A stretch of DNA of 64,000 nt from Adineta vaga. Its lineage: Eukaryota > Rotifera. Location of the stretch: positions 6,262,001-6,326,000 of the forward strand of contig CP075493.1 in the NCBI GenBank assembly GCA_021613535.1, given 5' to 3'. Shown here in pieces: positions 49,407 through 59,697 of this stretch. The notes beneath the pieces were generated by a model. The model saw nothing but the letters and a program-made list of their open reading frames with translations. It had not been told where the DNA came from and did not search any database. Position 1 is the stretch's first letter. Each line of letters begins with the position of its first letter. The translations under genes were made by a program, and so were the position numbers.

Positions 49407-50343
49407 TATTTAATAAAAGAAATTTAATATGACACGATGGAGAAAATAAAAATTCCTTTTTCTTCTTCGTCTGTTTTTTACCTGTTGTATACAGCTTGTT
49501 TCAATATTTAAAGTGTCTCCCAACCATCTATGGTTATCAGCAGACAATAAGAGGCGAGAGAAGAGAAAAAAAAGACGAGTGATGAAAGAAAAAACTCTTT
49601 GTAAAGTTATACTAGACTTTGATGAAGAAGAGTAGAAATCGTGTAAAAGAAAAAAGAACGACATTGAAGAAAAAGATGAGCGGTAGCGTCGTATTTTTGA
49701 CGTGTATCGGTGTGTGTAAGAAAAAGTTGTTGGTTGGTTGGTATCTATGGCAGCGTTTCCGCTCGTAAACATCCAATGTTTTGCTTCTTTCGTTTAAAAT
49801 GAAATTTGAGCTTCCTTTTTTCATTATTAGACATCAAACAATTAAAATAATTAAAATAAGAAACAGATATACTAGCAATTTTTTGTTCGTGTTCTTCTTT
49901 TACTACTTTTACTCCTACTTCCAATGATGATACACTCGATTACCCATCAATATAAGAGACCTCGTGCAGCATACAATGAGCAAATTTGATTTTGTATGAT
50001 ATTATGAAGGTTTTTTTATCAGAAGATAGACGATGCACAATCGCTCTAACAAGGATATCCCATAATCGTTGACTCAATCTTTAGCTCATATGATGACTAA
50101 TCTGCCCATGTGTTCAATTACGTATGAGAGAAAAGTCAAGGATATCGAACATGAATGGGATGTTAAATGCGTATTTGATTCATATTATGACTGTATACGT
50201 ACAAGTTCAATGTCAATCATGGTTGAATGAGCAGGATGCTTTAATGACATAAAGTAGAGGTATATAACCAGACAGTTAAATCGATCAGAATACGAGTTAC
50301 GCTCATTTTATTATACATATCATTGACATTTATAACCAGAATC
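49407..50343. other. Divergent intergenic region with TATA box
   Basis: 937 nt between the starts of the CFAP97-like (-) and EF-hand (+) genes. Carries a TATA box 77 nt before the EF-hand start codon. The stretch 49480-49790 is purine/pyrimidine-skewed but non-coding. Confidence 0.5.
50261..50267 (+). promoter_or_regulatory. TATA box (TATATAA) of the EF-hand gene
   Basis: TATATAA lies about 77 nt before the ATG at 50344, leaving room for initiation near 50290 and a short leader. It is one of the few clean TATA boxes in the window, consistent with a highly expressed gene. Confidence 0.5.
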
Positions 50344-52023
50344 ATGGCCAATTTCGATGTTACTAAAGCAATATTTGCTCAAGCGGATGCCAATAATGAT
50401 GGAAGGTAGACGACTAGAAAAGAAAACTTCTCAACTATTTTCAATAACTATTTGAATCTTTCTAGAATTGATCGAAATGAATTTCAAAATTGGGCAACTG
50501 GCGGTTATACTGGTAATACTGGAGGAGGCTTAACCTCTTCCACATACGAATCATCTTCATTTCAATCGGCTAATGGTGGAATTGATGCAGCACAAATTCT
50601 TGCTGCTAGTGGTAACACTGGTTTAGCTGGACAATCATCAGCTAGTGGATATGAGGCATCATTTAGTTCACATAGTGGTATTGAAACTGCTGGTGGACAA
50701 TTGAATGGAAATGCAGCAACAGCATCAGCTTCATCCATTGAACTTGCTCAAAGTGGTAGTGGAACAATAGAATCCAGTAGTGCTCAACAAATTTCACAAT
50801 TTACTTCATCTGCTGGTCTTTATAATGATCCTAATCCACAAATTATTCGACGAGCAGCAGTTGGTGGTGCTGTTACTTATCAACAGAAGATTCTTGTTCG
50901 ATTTCTTCAACCACCAGCAGTACCACCACCAGGCGTAAGTAATATTTTTTAAATTTATGAAAAGAAATTTTTATATATCCTACTTTTTTTCTGATATTAT
51001 AGCCACTCATTATCAAAGAAGTGCGTCCACCTCAACCACCTCCACCACCACCCCTTGTTGTACGTCAACGTGCACCACCTATTCCTCAACCTCCACCACT
51101 TGTCTTACGTGAACGTCCACCAGCAGCACCGGCATCTGTGGCCAGTCAAACAAGTAAAAATATTTAATGTCTTTTGTTTCCTAATGAAATTAATTATCAA
51201 ATATTGTTTAGTTGTTCGTCATTTGGCTGCAGTAGCTGTACCACCACGATCAGTTATTATCGAACGTCTTCCAGCACTTCCACCTAAACCACGTAAGAAA
51301 TATATATCGTCTATGTTCTTTACTAATTATATAGTTTTCTTCTAGGTGATATTATTATCGAACGATGGATTCCATACGGCGCTATGGCTAAACGTCGTAC
51401 TATCGTTCAACGTGCTACTGCTGCTAAAGAATATCCAAAACCACGCAATATCATCATTCAATACGAAGCACCACAAGTTCGAATTGTTCGACAATTCGAA
51501 AGACTTGGTGTTACACAAGAAAATCCTCAAGCTTATATATCACGTTATGGTGCAACACTTTTGGAGTCTAGTGTACTCGTTCAACAAGCTCGTGCTGCAG
51601 GTGTTGTTGAAGATATTGTATGTAATCGAATTTTTCGTAAACAAAAATAAACAATACTTCTTCTTATCATTTTAGTCTCCTCCAGCAGGTGCTGCTTCAC
51701 TTTCGACGCAATTCAATGCGTCAGCTTCTAGTACGGATGCTGCATTTAATTATTTAAATTCATCATCCAACCAACAATTTTCATCATCAAGTGAAGGTGC
51801 AAATTTCGGAGGACTTCAAATTGCGGGTGATGGTCAAGCTAGTGCAAGTGGCATAGAACTTGCTAGCGGCGGTGCTGCTGCAGCTGGCGAAAGCTATTCA
51901 TCCGAATCATTTTCATCAACATCAGCAAGTTATGGTATTGAAGGAGCTACAAATGCTGGTACTGATATCGATCCTATCGCAGCTAGTTTCGCTGCTGCTG
52001 ATACGAACAGAGTGGTAGATTAG
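50344..52023 (+). CDS. EF-hand, proline-rich structural-type protein (C-terminal EF-hand frameshifted)
   Basis: Exons 50344-50405, 50466-50934, 51003-51153, 51212-51292, 51346-51617, 51676-52023; phases agree; 460 aa as read. N-terminus: canonical calcium loop DANNDGRIDRNEF. Middle: Gly/Ser/Ala-rich, then repeated Pro/Val/Arg motifs (VVRQRAPPIPQPPPLVLRERP, SVIIERLPALPPKPRDIIIE) that recall membrane-skeleton proteins with charged beta repeats, though I cannot name the family. C-terminus: again Gly/Ala/Ser-rich, then AASFAAADTNR before a premature VVD stop. In the +2 shifted frame, SGRLDQTEFRRFIQGGL continues to TAA at 52062-52064, which would complete a second EF-hand like the first. One base appears missing near 52009-52010. 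The protein is probably secreted or cytoskeletal; no signal peptide seen. Confidence 0.8.
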
Positions 52024-52159
52024 ATCAAACTGAATTTCGACGATTTATACAAGGCGGTCTTTAAATAGAAACGTTCTATAAACATTTATTTCGTCGACAA
52101 TATTTTTTAGAACAGAACATGTTTTTTTTTATAAAAAATCGCTTTTTTTAATATATAAG

Positions 52160-52165
52160 AATAAA
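52160..52165 (+). promoter_or_regulatory. Poly(A) signal AATAAA of the EF-hand gene
   Basis: About 95 nt downstream of the shifted-frame stop at 52064; just before the convergent FGD-like gene. Confidence 0.5.
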
Positions 52166-52261
52166 TTACGTTTACAGTAGAGAGAGAGAGAAAAAAGCAA
52201 AACTGCACATTGTCATGTACATTAAAAAAAGATGGAAAAAAAAGAAAAGGTAATAAAGAAA

Positions 52262-55200
52262 TTAACCAACAATACTCACACCACTATCAGATGAATCACG
52301 TTTTCTTATATACCATGTCGGAAGTGTTGTCGAACGAGCTAGTTGCATGGCTGCAAACCAAAGATCTGTATAAAACGTTGTTTTATTAGCAGAATTCTTC
52401 AAATTTTCATTGAGTGCATCACTTTTTTGATAGGTTATCTGATGATTGACTTCCAGAGAAAATGTATGTGTCTTTGTCGTTTCACGTAAGGTAAATGTTC
52501 GTGTTTCATTATCTAATTGTAATTCAAGTAAATCAGGTAATCTTATTGCATAATCTTCAGCTTGATCAAGTTTAGCTCCATAGACATGTAATTGATAATC
52601 TTCTTGTAAAGCAATCCAGATAACAGTACCAGAATTGTTTGTACGAAAATCACCGAAGAGAACAGTTTCATCAATATCACGTGTTAGTTTTGGCCAAATA
52701 CTCGTATTTTTACTTAGGATTGTCCCAGTAAAATGTGTATAACATGTATCACAAACACGTACTTCACCTTCATTTTTACAATATTCTAAAAGTAATTTCT
52801 TTGTTGAACAAGAACCACATATACAGCGACCACATGAACGACAATGGTGTCGACGGGAGGAGAGTAATGTCTGTGGAAAACGGTTATTGCAGTTTTGACA
52901 ACGAGTTACATCAATGTCATTAACCCAAGCAGGTGCACGAAGTCCAAGTTGTTGTTGACCATCGGAACGTCGACCAGATTGACGAACTGAAATAAAAAAA
53001 ATCAAACTTAGATGCAAATGAAAATCTTTCAATTTCACTTAAAATTTTCATTTCATTTGAAATATGTCTTACTAAATAGGAATAAGACTACACTTTGTAA
53101 ATGAATACGTAGCAGTTAAGTTTCTCTCGCGTGTGTATATTATTAGTAATCTAAATACGTTTCATAGTACATTCAAAAAACAGTGAATATATGTTTATCA
53201 TTAGTAACAATTTATCAACAAACAAAATAGGACAATAAGTCAAATTTCTAAAATTGAGAAATAATTTACGATCATGTCTATTGTTCAACTAGATTTAAAA
53301 TTAGATTCAAATTTAATCTTAGAAACACTTAAATTTACCTTCAATAGTCGTATTTCGTTTGTCAAAATCTTCGCATGCTTGTCGAATTTTCTTAACCCAA
53401 CTATCTCGATCGGATTCTTTATCCGTTAAGAATTCATAAGATTTCTCTACAGCATTAACACGAAATGGATAATAAGTAATTCCTGTCAATTGTTGATCGA
53501 GATTTGGTACTATTGATGTTCGTCCACCTTGAATAACATCAACCGTCATCCTTTTCATAGATAATTCTCGATTGATATCAAGTTTACGTCCTGATTCTTC
53601 CGTACAAACAAGTATACAATCCGAAAAAAGGATCAGATAACGTGAAGCTATATCTGCATGTCGACGTGGTGATTGTTTTTTTAATGAACCATGCCAGAGA
53701 AGTTTACGATGTTCTTTAATACATTCAAATTTATTTTCGAGACGTTCTTTTAATTCATTAAGTTGAACAGAAGATACAACTAATTCTTCTTCACAACGAA
53801 CAGCTATTCGATCAAGTTCATCATGAATAAAACGAGTATATTTATAATCATTGGAATTTTCACCAAGATATTTCATATATGTCTTTAAACAAAGAATATA
53901 ACTAAAATGAAATTGTAAAAACATAATATAAATAATCTGATAAATTGATCTTACCGAAGTAAACGTTGATTAGGACAATTAAGTTGAGTAATTGGATATA
54001 AATTTCCAAGATGAACTTGACATTTGAGCATTGCTTCATTAATTGAAGAAGATGTACGACATAAATCATCGATTTTACCTTGTGTATCATAATACGTTAC
54101 ATAATAATGTTTATATAATACTTCAATCACTTTGAAATTCTTTTCCATTACTGACCACATATTACCGACACGATGTTCAGTAATATAATCTTCCATTTCA
54201 GGTAAAATAAGTTCATTATGAAGTTTATATATTTGTTGAATTGTTCCAAGTAATGGTTTATATGTATTATTAAATTTCAATATTGTCTCATCATCTTTAT
54301 CACATGTATTTTTCACTTCAGCAGAAAGTTTTACTGATAGAACATAAAGAATATTTACATAGGTTCTTTCAGTGGTATGAACCTCTTCTATACATTTACG
54401 AAGTTTAACTTTCTAGAATTGAATTAAAATTTCCTAAGATTTAAAAGATGTTGAAAAATAAAAACAACATACTTGAGCATCATACTCAGCTTCTTCATCC
54501 GAAAATGAACTATTTGATGATGTACGATGGCTTAGATTTTGATTGGACGAAATACTAGAATCACCTGTTGTACTCTCAGCTGGATCAAACGATGGCATGG
54601 AAGGCCAAGTATTTATTTGTAATTTTATAAATTTTTCTGGACGAGGTGCTGGACGTGGTGGAGGTTGATGAGGGTTTTGTGTAAGAATAGGTGTTGATAG
54701 TTTATCTATCGGTACATTATCAGGTTTACATGACGGCGGAAGATAGAAATGTTGTTGTTGAGGTTTTTCAAAAAATGCACGCATCTAAGAAAGAGAGAAT
54801 AGAGAAATTTTCAATCGATTAGCTTTCATCTATTTTTTAAAATGAGTTGTTCAATTAAATTCTGACCTTCGTACTCAAAGTATGGTGTAATTCAGAATAA
54901 CTTTCATTGCGTATCTCTTATCAATAAGATTCAGTCGGGAATTAATAAAGTATGAGACTTGTTATCATTAATGTGTTCTATTTTTGTCCAATATGGCTAT
55001 TCTTGAAAATTATAAATAGAAAACCTGTATAAACAGTAGGAATCTGTCTATGCAATCAATTATGAAGTAGTTCTTTCATATTATATTAGTTACCATTCGA
55101 ATCACACTTATTCCTCTCGAGGACAAAAGAACGAAGTATAAAAATAAGTAAAGAGCATATTTTTTAAGGTCTTTATCGTCATTGGTAGAAGTATTAATCG

Positions 55201-56142
55201 ATATATCGCTTGATGATTCAATTCATGTAAATCTTTTCCTAATCATAATTCTACAACGTCAAATACACAATGAAATTATCAGCGAATAACTTTTTTCAAT
55301 TATTCTTTGAAATGCGTATTTAAAAATGATTGAAATTCAAAGTATTTACTTTTTGTACTGATTCTTGTTTTTCATTAGAATTATTTTCTGATATTGATAA
55401 TGAATTATTGGATGCCGATATTGATAATGAATTATTCGATGCCGATATTGATAATGAATTATTGGATGCAGATATTGATGATGTTGTCTTTTCACGCTCT
55501 TCTATTGACGATGAATTCACGTCGTTATTGATAACCTTCTTCATGGATAGAACGAAAGCTTTTTGTACTGCTGAACTATTTGTCGAATGTCGTGGTGGAA
55601 CGGGTGGAGGTGATGTTGATTTCGATTTTTCAAAACCATCAAATGTGAAAATTAACGATTTAGTATTTGGAGCTGTTGTTGGTTGATTGTCCTCTGTCGA
55701 CAAGGCTAAAAGAAAATTTCAAGGTCAATGATTCTTCGAAAATGAGTTAGAGAAAATATGTTTACTATTATTCAATGCCGATGAAGCAGGAGACAAAAAA
55801 GAAGCATGATTTTTCTGAAAATGTGATGGAAATACGGCTGGAATTGAAGTTTTTCTACCGGAATTATATGGTAAAGATTTTTCTTCTGGTTTAAGATTTT
55901 CAAATTGTTTTCGAATTTCTTTAACATCGAGTTTTTGAGAAGATTGTGAATTAGTTGTTTCATCATTCAGTGATCTATATCAATTATAGTAAAGACATAT
56001 TTAATAAAACTTGAATGAAATCTTACTTTTGGTCAGAATCTAGATCAGTACTGACTGAATTCGATCGGGATCTTTTCCAAGATGGTATAGGACCAGATTT
56101 ACTAAAACCATTAGGAGGCGTTTCGTGCCGTCGTGTAGCCAT
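52262..56142 (-). CDS. FGD-type RhoGEF with DH, PH, FYVE and second PH domains
   Basis: Guanine nucleotide exchange factor for Cdc42/Rho, targeted to PI3P membranes. Exons: 56142-56027, 55974-55766, 55705-55350, 54784-54473, 54412-53955, 53901-53339, 52986-52262; phases agree; 912 aa. N-terminal 335 residues: Pro/Ser-rich, with PPPVPPRH and PPPRPAPRPEK SH3-ligand motifs and a triple SISASNNSL repeat. DH from KVKLRKCIEEVHTTERTYVNIL to CPNQRLLRYILCLKTYMKYL. First PH: LLWHGSLKKQSPRRH...SDSWVKKI type end (DRDSWVKKIRQ). FYVE: VTRCQNCNNRFP...RRHHCRSCGRCICGSC, with the PI3P-binding RRHHCR. C-terminal PH: WIALQEDYQLHVYGAKL. This order is that of FGD1-4. Exon 4 starts exactly at an AG|ATG. Confidence 0.92.
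55390..55470. repeat. Three tandem 27-bp units in the FGD-like coding sequence
   Basis: Units at 55390-55416, 55417-55443 and 55444-55470 differ at one or two bases and encode SISASNNSL three times in the minus-strand exon; a partial fourth unit follows. The length is a multiple of three, so copy number can vary without frameshift. Confidence 0.9.
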
Positions 56143-56669
56143 CAAAAAAAAAGAAAAAAAAGCGTTATAATCGTGATAAAAATAATACAGCAAGAAATGA
56201 GTAGTTTCATTTTTTTCTCTTTTTCTCCCTGATGAATCATCGATATGACTATGAATTGAATGACTCATTTCGAAGAAACACTAGTTTATTGGTAAACACA
56301 GAATGTTAAGGTTCAAAAGTGAGTTAATTATATCACGACTTGTTAGAAAGAAAAACATGTTAGTTTTATCAGTTATATGCTCGTCAAAAAGTTATCTCGA
56401 GATAGTCTATCGATATGGCTGTTGTTACCTTCTCTTCATCTCATTCTCATTCAAGTAGTGTATTTTAAAGTGAAAGAACTCACGTCATTCCCTTTTTTTT
56501 CTCTATCAGGTAAACCTGGACGAAAACAAAACACGAAGAAAAACGAGAGACAGATTTTTATTCACTCGACATTTTTTTTTCACCATACAAAAAAGAAAAC
56601 AAAAAAAATTACATTGATTTGGCAAGTGTGTATGTATTTTTCTCTCTGTTACTCAACAAATATTCATCT
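56143..56669. other. Spacer between NELF-B (stop) and FGD-like (start) genes
   Basis: 527 nt on the same transcriptional direction. The FGD frame stays open upstream to an ATG at 56268, but the extra peptide is low-complexity and MATRRHETPP at 56142 is the better start. The rest is T/A-rich. Confidence 0.45.
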
Positions 56670-58485
56670 TCAATGAAAAATCGAAAATGAATTTTGTTTA
56701 TCTGTTGATGTTTGTTGTTGATTATGTTCACGTGATTGTAATTGACGAAGATATTCATCATACTCACGAACTAATTGTTGATATTTATCATGAATAAATG
56801 TTGAATGATCCTGTGATGGTTTAAGTGAATGGGATAAATATTTACTAACAAGATTTGTACCATTTGGTTTATGTAGGACATGTTTAAGTAATATTAACCC
56901 ATAATATAACACAAATTCATGTCCTTGTGCTTGTAAAACAAAAAATCTATCTAATAAAATTCCAATATAATGTATTTGTTCAACAGATTGTCGAACAAAA
57001 TAAACTAATTGATGTAAAAATAATTTATCTCCTGAACCATTTTCTACAAGTTCATTTAAATAAGGTATTAATTGTGTTGCTAACCAAAATTGTTTTTGAT
57101 GATAAATTTCAATAATAAAACGAAGAAATAATTGACACGCTAAACGATTAGTTATCATATATTGCACGAATTCCGTTTGCGGTAAGACAAGTTTCAATGT
57201 TGATGATGATGATGTATCTGTATTTAAACGATTTTCAACAATTAAACGAATAAGAAATGGTAAATAATTTGTTAATAATTTCGAATCAATTGGATCATGA
57301 TAGGACATAGCACCATCGAGAACATCCCAAGCACATAAACCCATGTTTAATAATTTCAATAGAAATTGTAATTCTTTATTTGATCGTGGCAATGGAATTT
57401 CATCATCAACCTAGAGGAGAAAGTTTTACACTTTATTCTTTATTCTTTATTATTTACTTTCTCTTTCAGTCAATAGATCTAACCTGTTTATGTAATGATA
57501 AAATACACGATTTGGCTAATATTGAAATAACATTAGGATCCGCAAGTACGAATGGAATATATTTATTGATAATGTCTGTATCTCGTACATTTGCGTCTAG
57601 AAATTGTTCGATTTCTCGTTGTTTTTTCACATCTAATTTTCTTTCTTTCAATGCAGCATCAAGTGTCCAAACAAATATATGAATTGAATCCGATTTTGAC
57701 ACACTATTATTTTCTAAATCATGAAATGCCATTAATAATAATAAACGTAAGGATGAATAATGCACAATTTTTGTTCGTTGAAATAATTTTTGTAGACTAG
57801 CTCGAACAATATCATAGAGTTTGATATTTGTTCCTATCATTTGTAGAAGTGATTGAATTGTTGGTGAAGTTTGTCGACGTTGTTTAGGTAATTGAAGAAA
57901 ATAATTTTGATCACATTGTAGTAATTGTTCTTCGACATTGGCTAAATATTGCGAGATTATAGGTTGAAGTTCTTTTTGAAATAATGTTGGATTATCTATC
58001 CAAATTAAACGTTTTAATTCAATTGGAGCTCGTGAATAAATTTGTTCATGTTCAACGATATATTTCACATATCTATAGAGAATTAAGAAAATAATCAAAC
58101 TATATTTGATTACAATCTTGAACAAGAATAAACTAACTTACCTATCAGGTATCCTTGGCATGTGTTTAACAATTTCCATGACAATGGGTGTGACATGTGT
58201 TAAATTAATCACACTAAAACTTTTTTCTAATAAAACTTCTAATTGTTTTTTATCACCATGCTGTGCTAATTCTTGTATTCGTTTAATTAATCTATCTTTC
58301 ATATCATCAAGAACAGCTAGATGAAAATCTAATCGTTTTACGCCTAATAAATCTAGTAATGGTAATGCTGGTCGAATTTGTGCAAGAGCAATACCATTTT
58401 CATCTTGAATATCTTTTATAGCACGAAATGGATCTTCACAATTGGTTAAAGTTGTTTTAAGATCTTCTTTAAAATTAATATTCAT
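56670..58485 (-). CDS. NELFB: Negative elongation factor B
   Basis: Subunit of the NELF complex that holds RNA polymerase II at promoter-proximal pauses. Exons 58485-58142, 58072-57484, 57410-56670; phases agree; 557 aa (human 580). Recognised by collinear similarity along its length: EDLKTTLTNCEDPFRAIKDI at the start (human EDLKETLTNCTEPLKAIEQF); LEVLLEKSFSVI; ELKRLIWIDNPTLFQKEL; QRRQTSPTIQSLLQMIGTNI; HYSSLRLLLLMAFHDLE; FVWTLDAALKER; and LLKLLNMGLCAWDVLDG. All-helical HEAT-like protein; the C-terminal tail is short and Gln-rich. A splice-acceptor-like TTTTCTAG abuts the ATG, and the gene begins only 102 nt after the MAX stop codon. Confidence 0.95.
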
Positions 58486-58587
58486 CTAGAAAATATTTTC
58501 AGAAAACAACGACAATTGACAACAAAAAATGGCACAATGAAAACACAAAAGAAAAGTGCGAGAAAAAAAAAGATTGAAATCAATGAG

Positions 58588-59165
58588 TTAATTTAATAAG
58601 TTACGCGTTGTTTGAATATCGGATTCAGTTTTAATCATTGATTCATGATTTTGAGTATATAAACTTGTATCTTTAACACGTTCGAGTAAACGTACTAGAA
58701 TGAAATATTCACAGAGAGAGAGAGACAGAGATATGAAGTATCTTTTCTTTTTTATTCTTACTTTGAAAATCTAAAATTGCATTTTGTCGTTTAAGTTCTT
58801 CAATCGTTTTTTGATGTTGTTGATTTTTTGCTTTTGATGTATGAATATGATCCGTAGCAGATTTTAGAACATGAGCACGTGAAGCCTGAAATAATTGATT
58901 CAAGAATTTTATTTTTAGCTGAAACTAGAATTTAAAAAACCTTCTTTTTTTTCCTTACCTTTTCACCTTTGATAAATGGAATAACATCTCGTAAATCATT
59001 GAAACTACCTTTGATATGATCACGTCGTTTACGTTCTAAAGCATTATGATGTGCACGTTTTTCCGCTTGATTTTGACCATTATGTGACATTGTTGAAGTC
59101 ATTTCAACATCATCCATAACAACATTATTATCAGTGAAATGATCAAGATCAAGATCTAAGGACAT
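58588..59165 (-). CDS. MAX: MAX, bHLH-zip dimerisation partner of Myc
   Basis: E-box-binding obligate partner for Myc/Mad/Mnt-type proteins. Exons 59165-58959, 58885-58762, 58694-58588; phases agree; 145 aa (human 160). The basic region and helix 1 read [29 protein letters not shown], nearly identical to vertebrate MAX ([22 protein letters not shown]), with the H-E-R contact residues. [17 protein letters not shown] crosses the conserved intron position in the loop/helix 2. The leucine zipper is [24 protein letters not shown]. The acidic N-terminus and short C-terminus are normal. TTTTCTAG precedes the ATG by five nt. Divergent from SMG9 and followed closely by NELF-B. Confidence 0.96.
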
Positions 59166-59697
59166 ATTATCTAGAAAAGAAAAAACAATCGAATCAACAA
59201 ATTTCATGTTCTTTTGTTTACGATTAATGATTGATATGCATTAGGTTAGTTTAGTGATTTGCATTATCAATACTTTTAAATAATATTTCGATGGGTAAGA
59301 GAACAAAACATCTAAACTTTATGACTCATCGACGTTGTCTGTCAAGTATACTGGAGAGAAAAAAAATGTAGAAACGACATCTATCGAAAACTTATCTACA
59401 AAATTTGACCATAAAAATTGTCGAAAAATGTTACATTGATGTTTAGAATAAATAATCGTAGATTTTGATTGGTTAAATTATCTCAGTTAAAAAAATATAC
59501 ATACAATAAATCTAACCAAACCAACATTCATCATCACATGTAAGCTATCTACCTGTCGTTTGTCTGTCTATTGTGCTTTTCTTTGCCTTCGTTCTTGCAC
59601 AACCTTGTTTTTACTTGAGAGCTTTATTTTATTGTAGATTTTTGTTACGAAATCAAAACGAAATGTTTCAAATATTTTCCGATCATTTCATTTGGCC
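59166..59697. other. Divergent promoter region MAX (-) / SMG9 (+)
   Basis: 532 nt without coding exons. TATTGTAG at about 59631-59638, 60 nt before the SMG9 start codon, is acceptor-like. Confidence 0.5.

Noticed and set aside
55330-55686. 118-codon plus-strand frame opposite FGD exon 3
   Set aside because: Antisense shadow of a real coding exon; the acidic repeat is the reverse complement of the SISASNNSL units.
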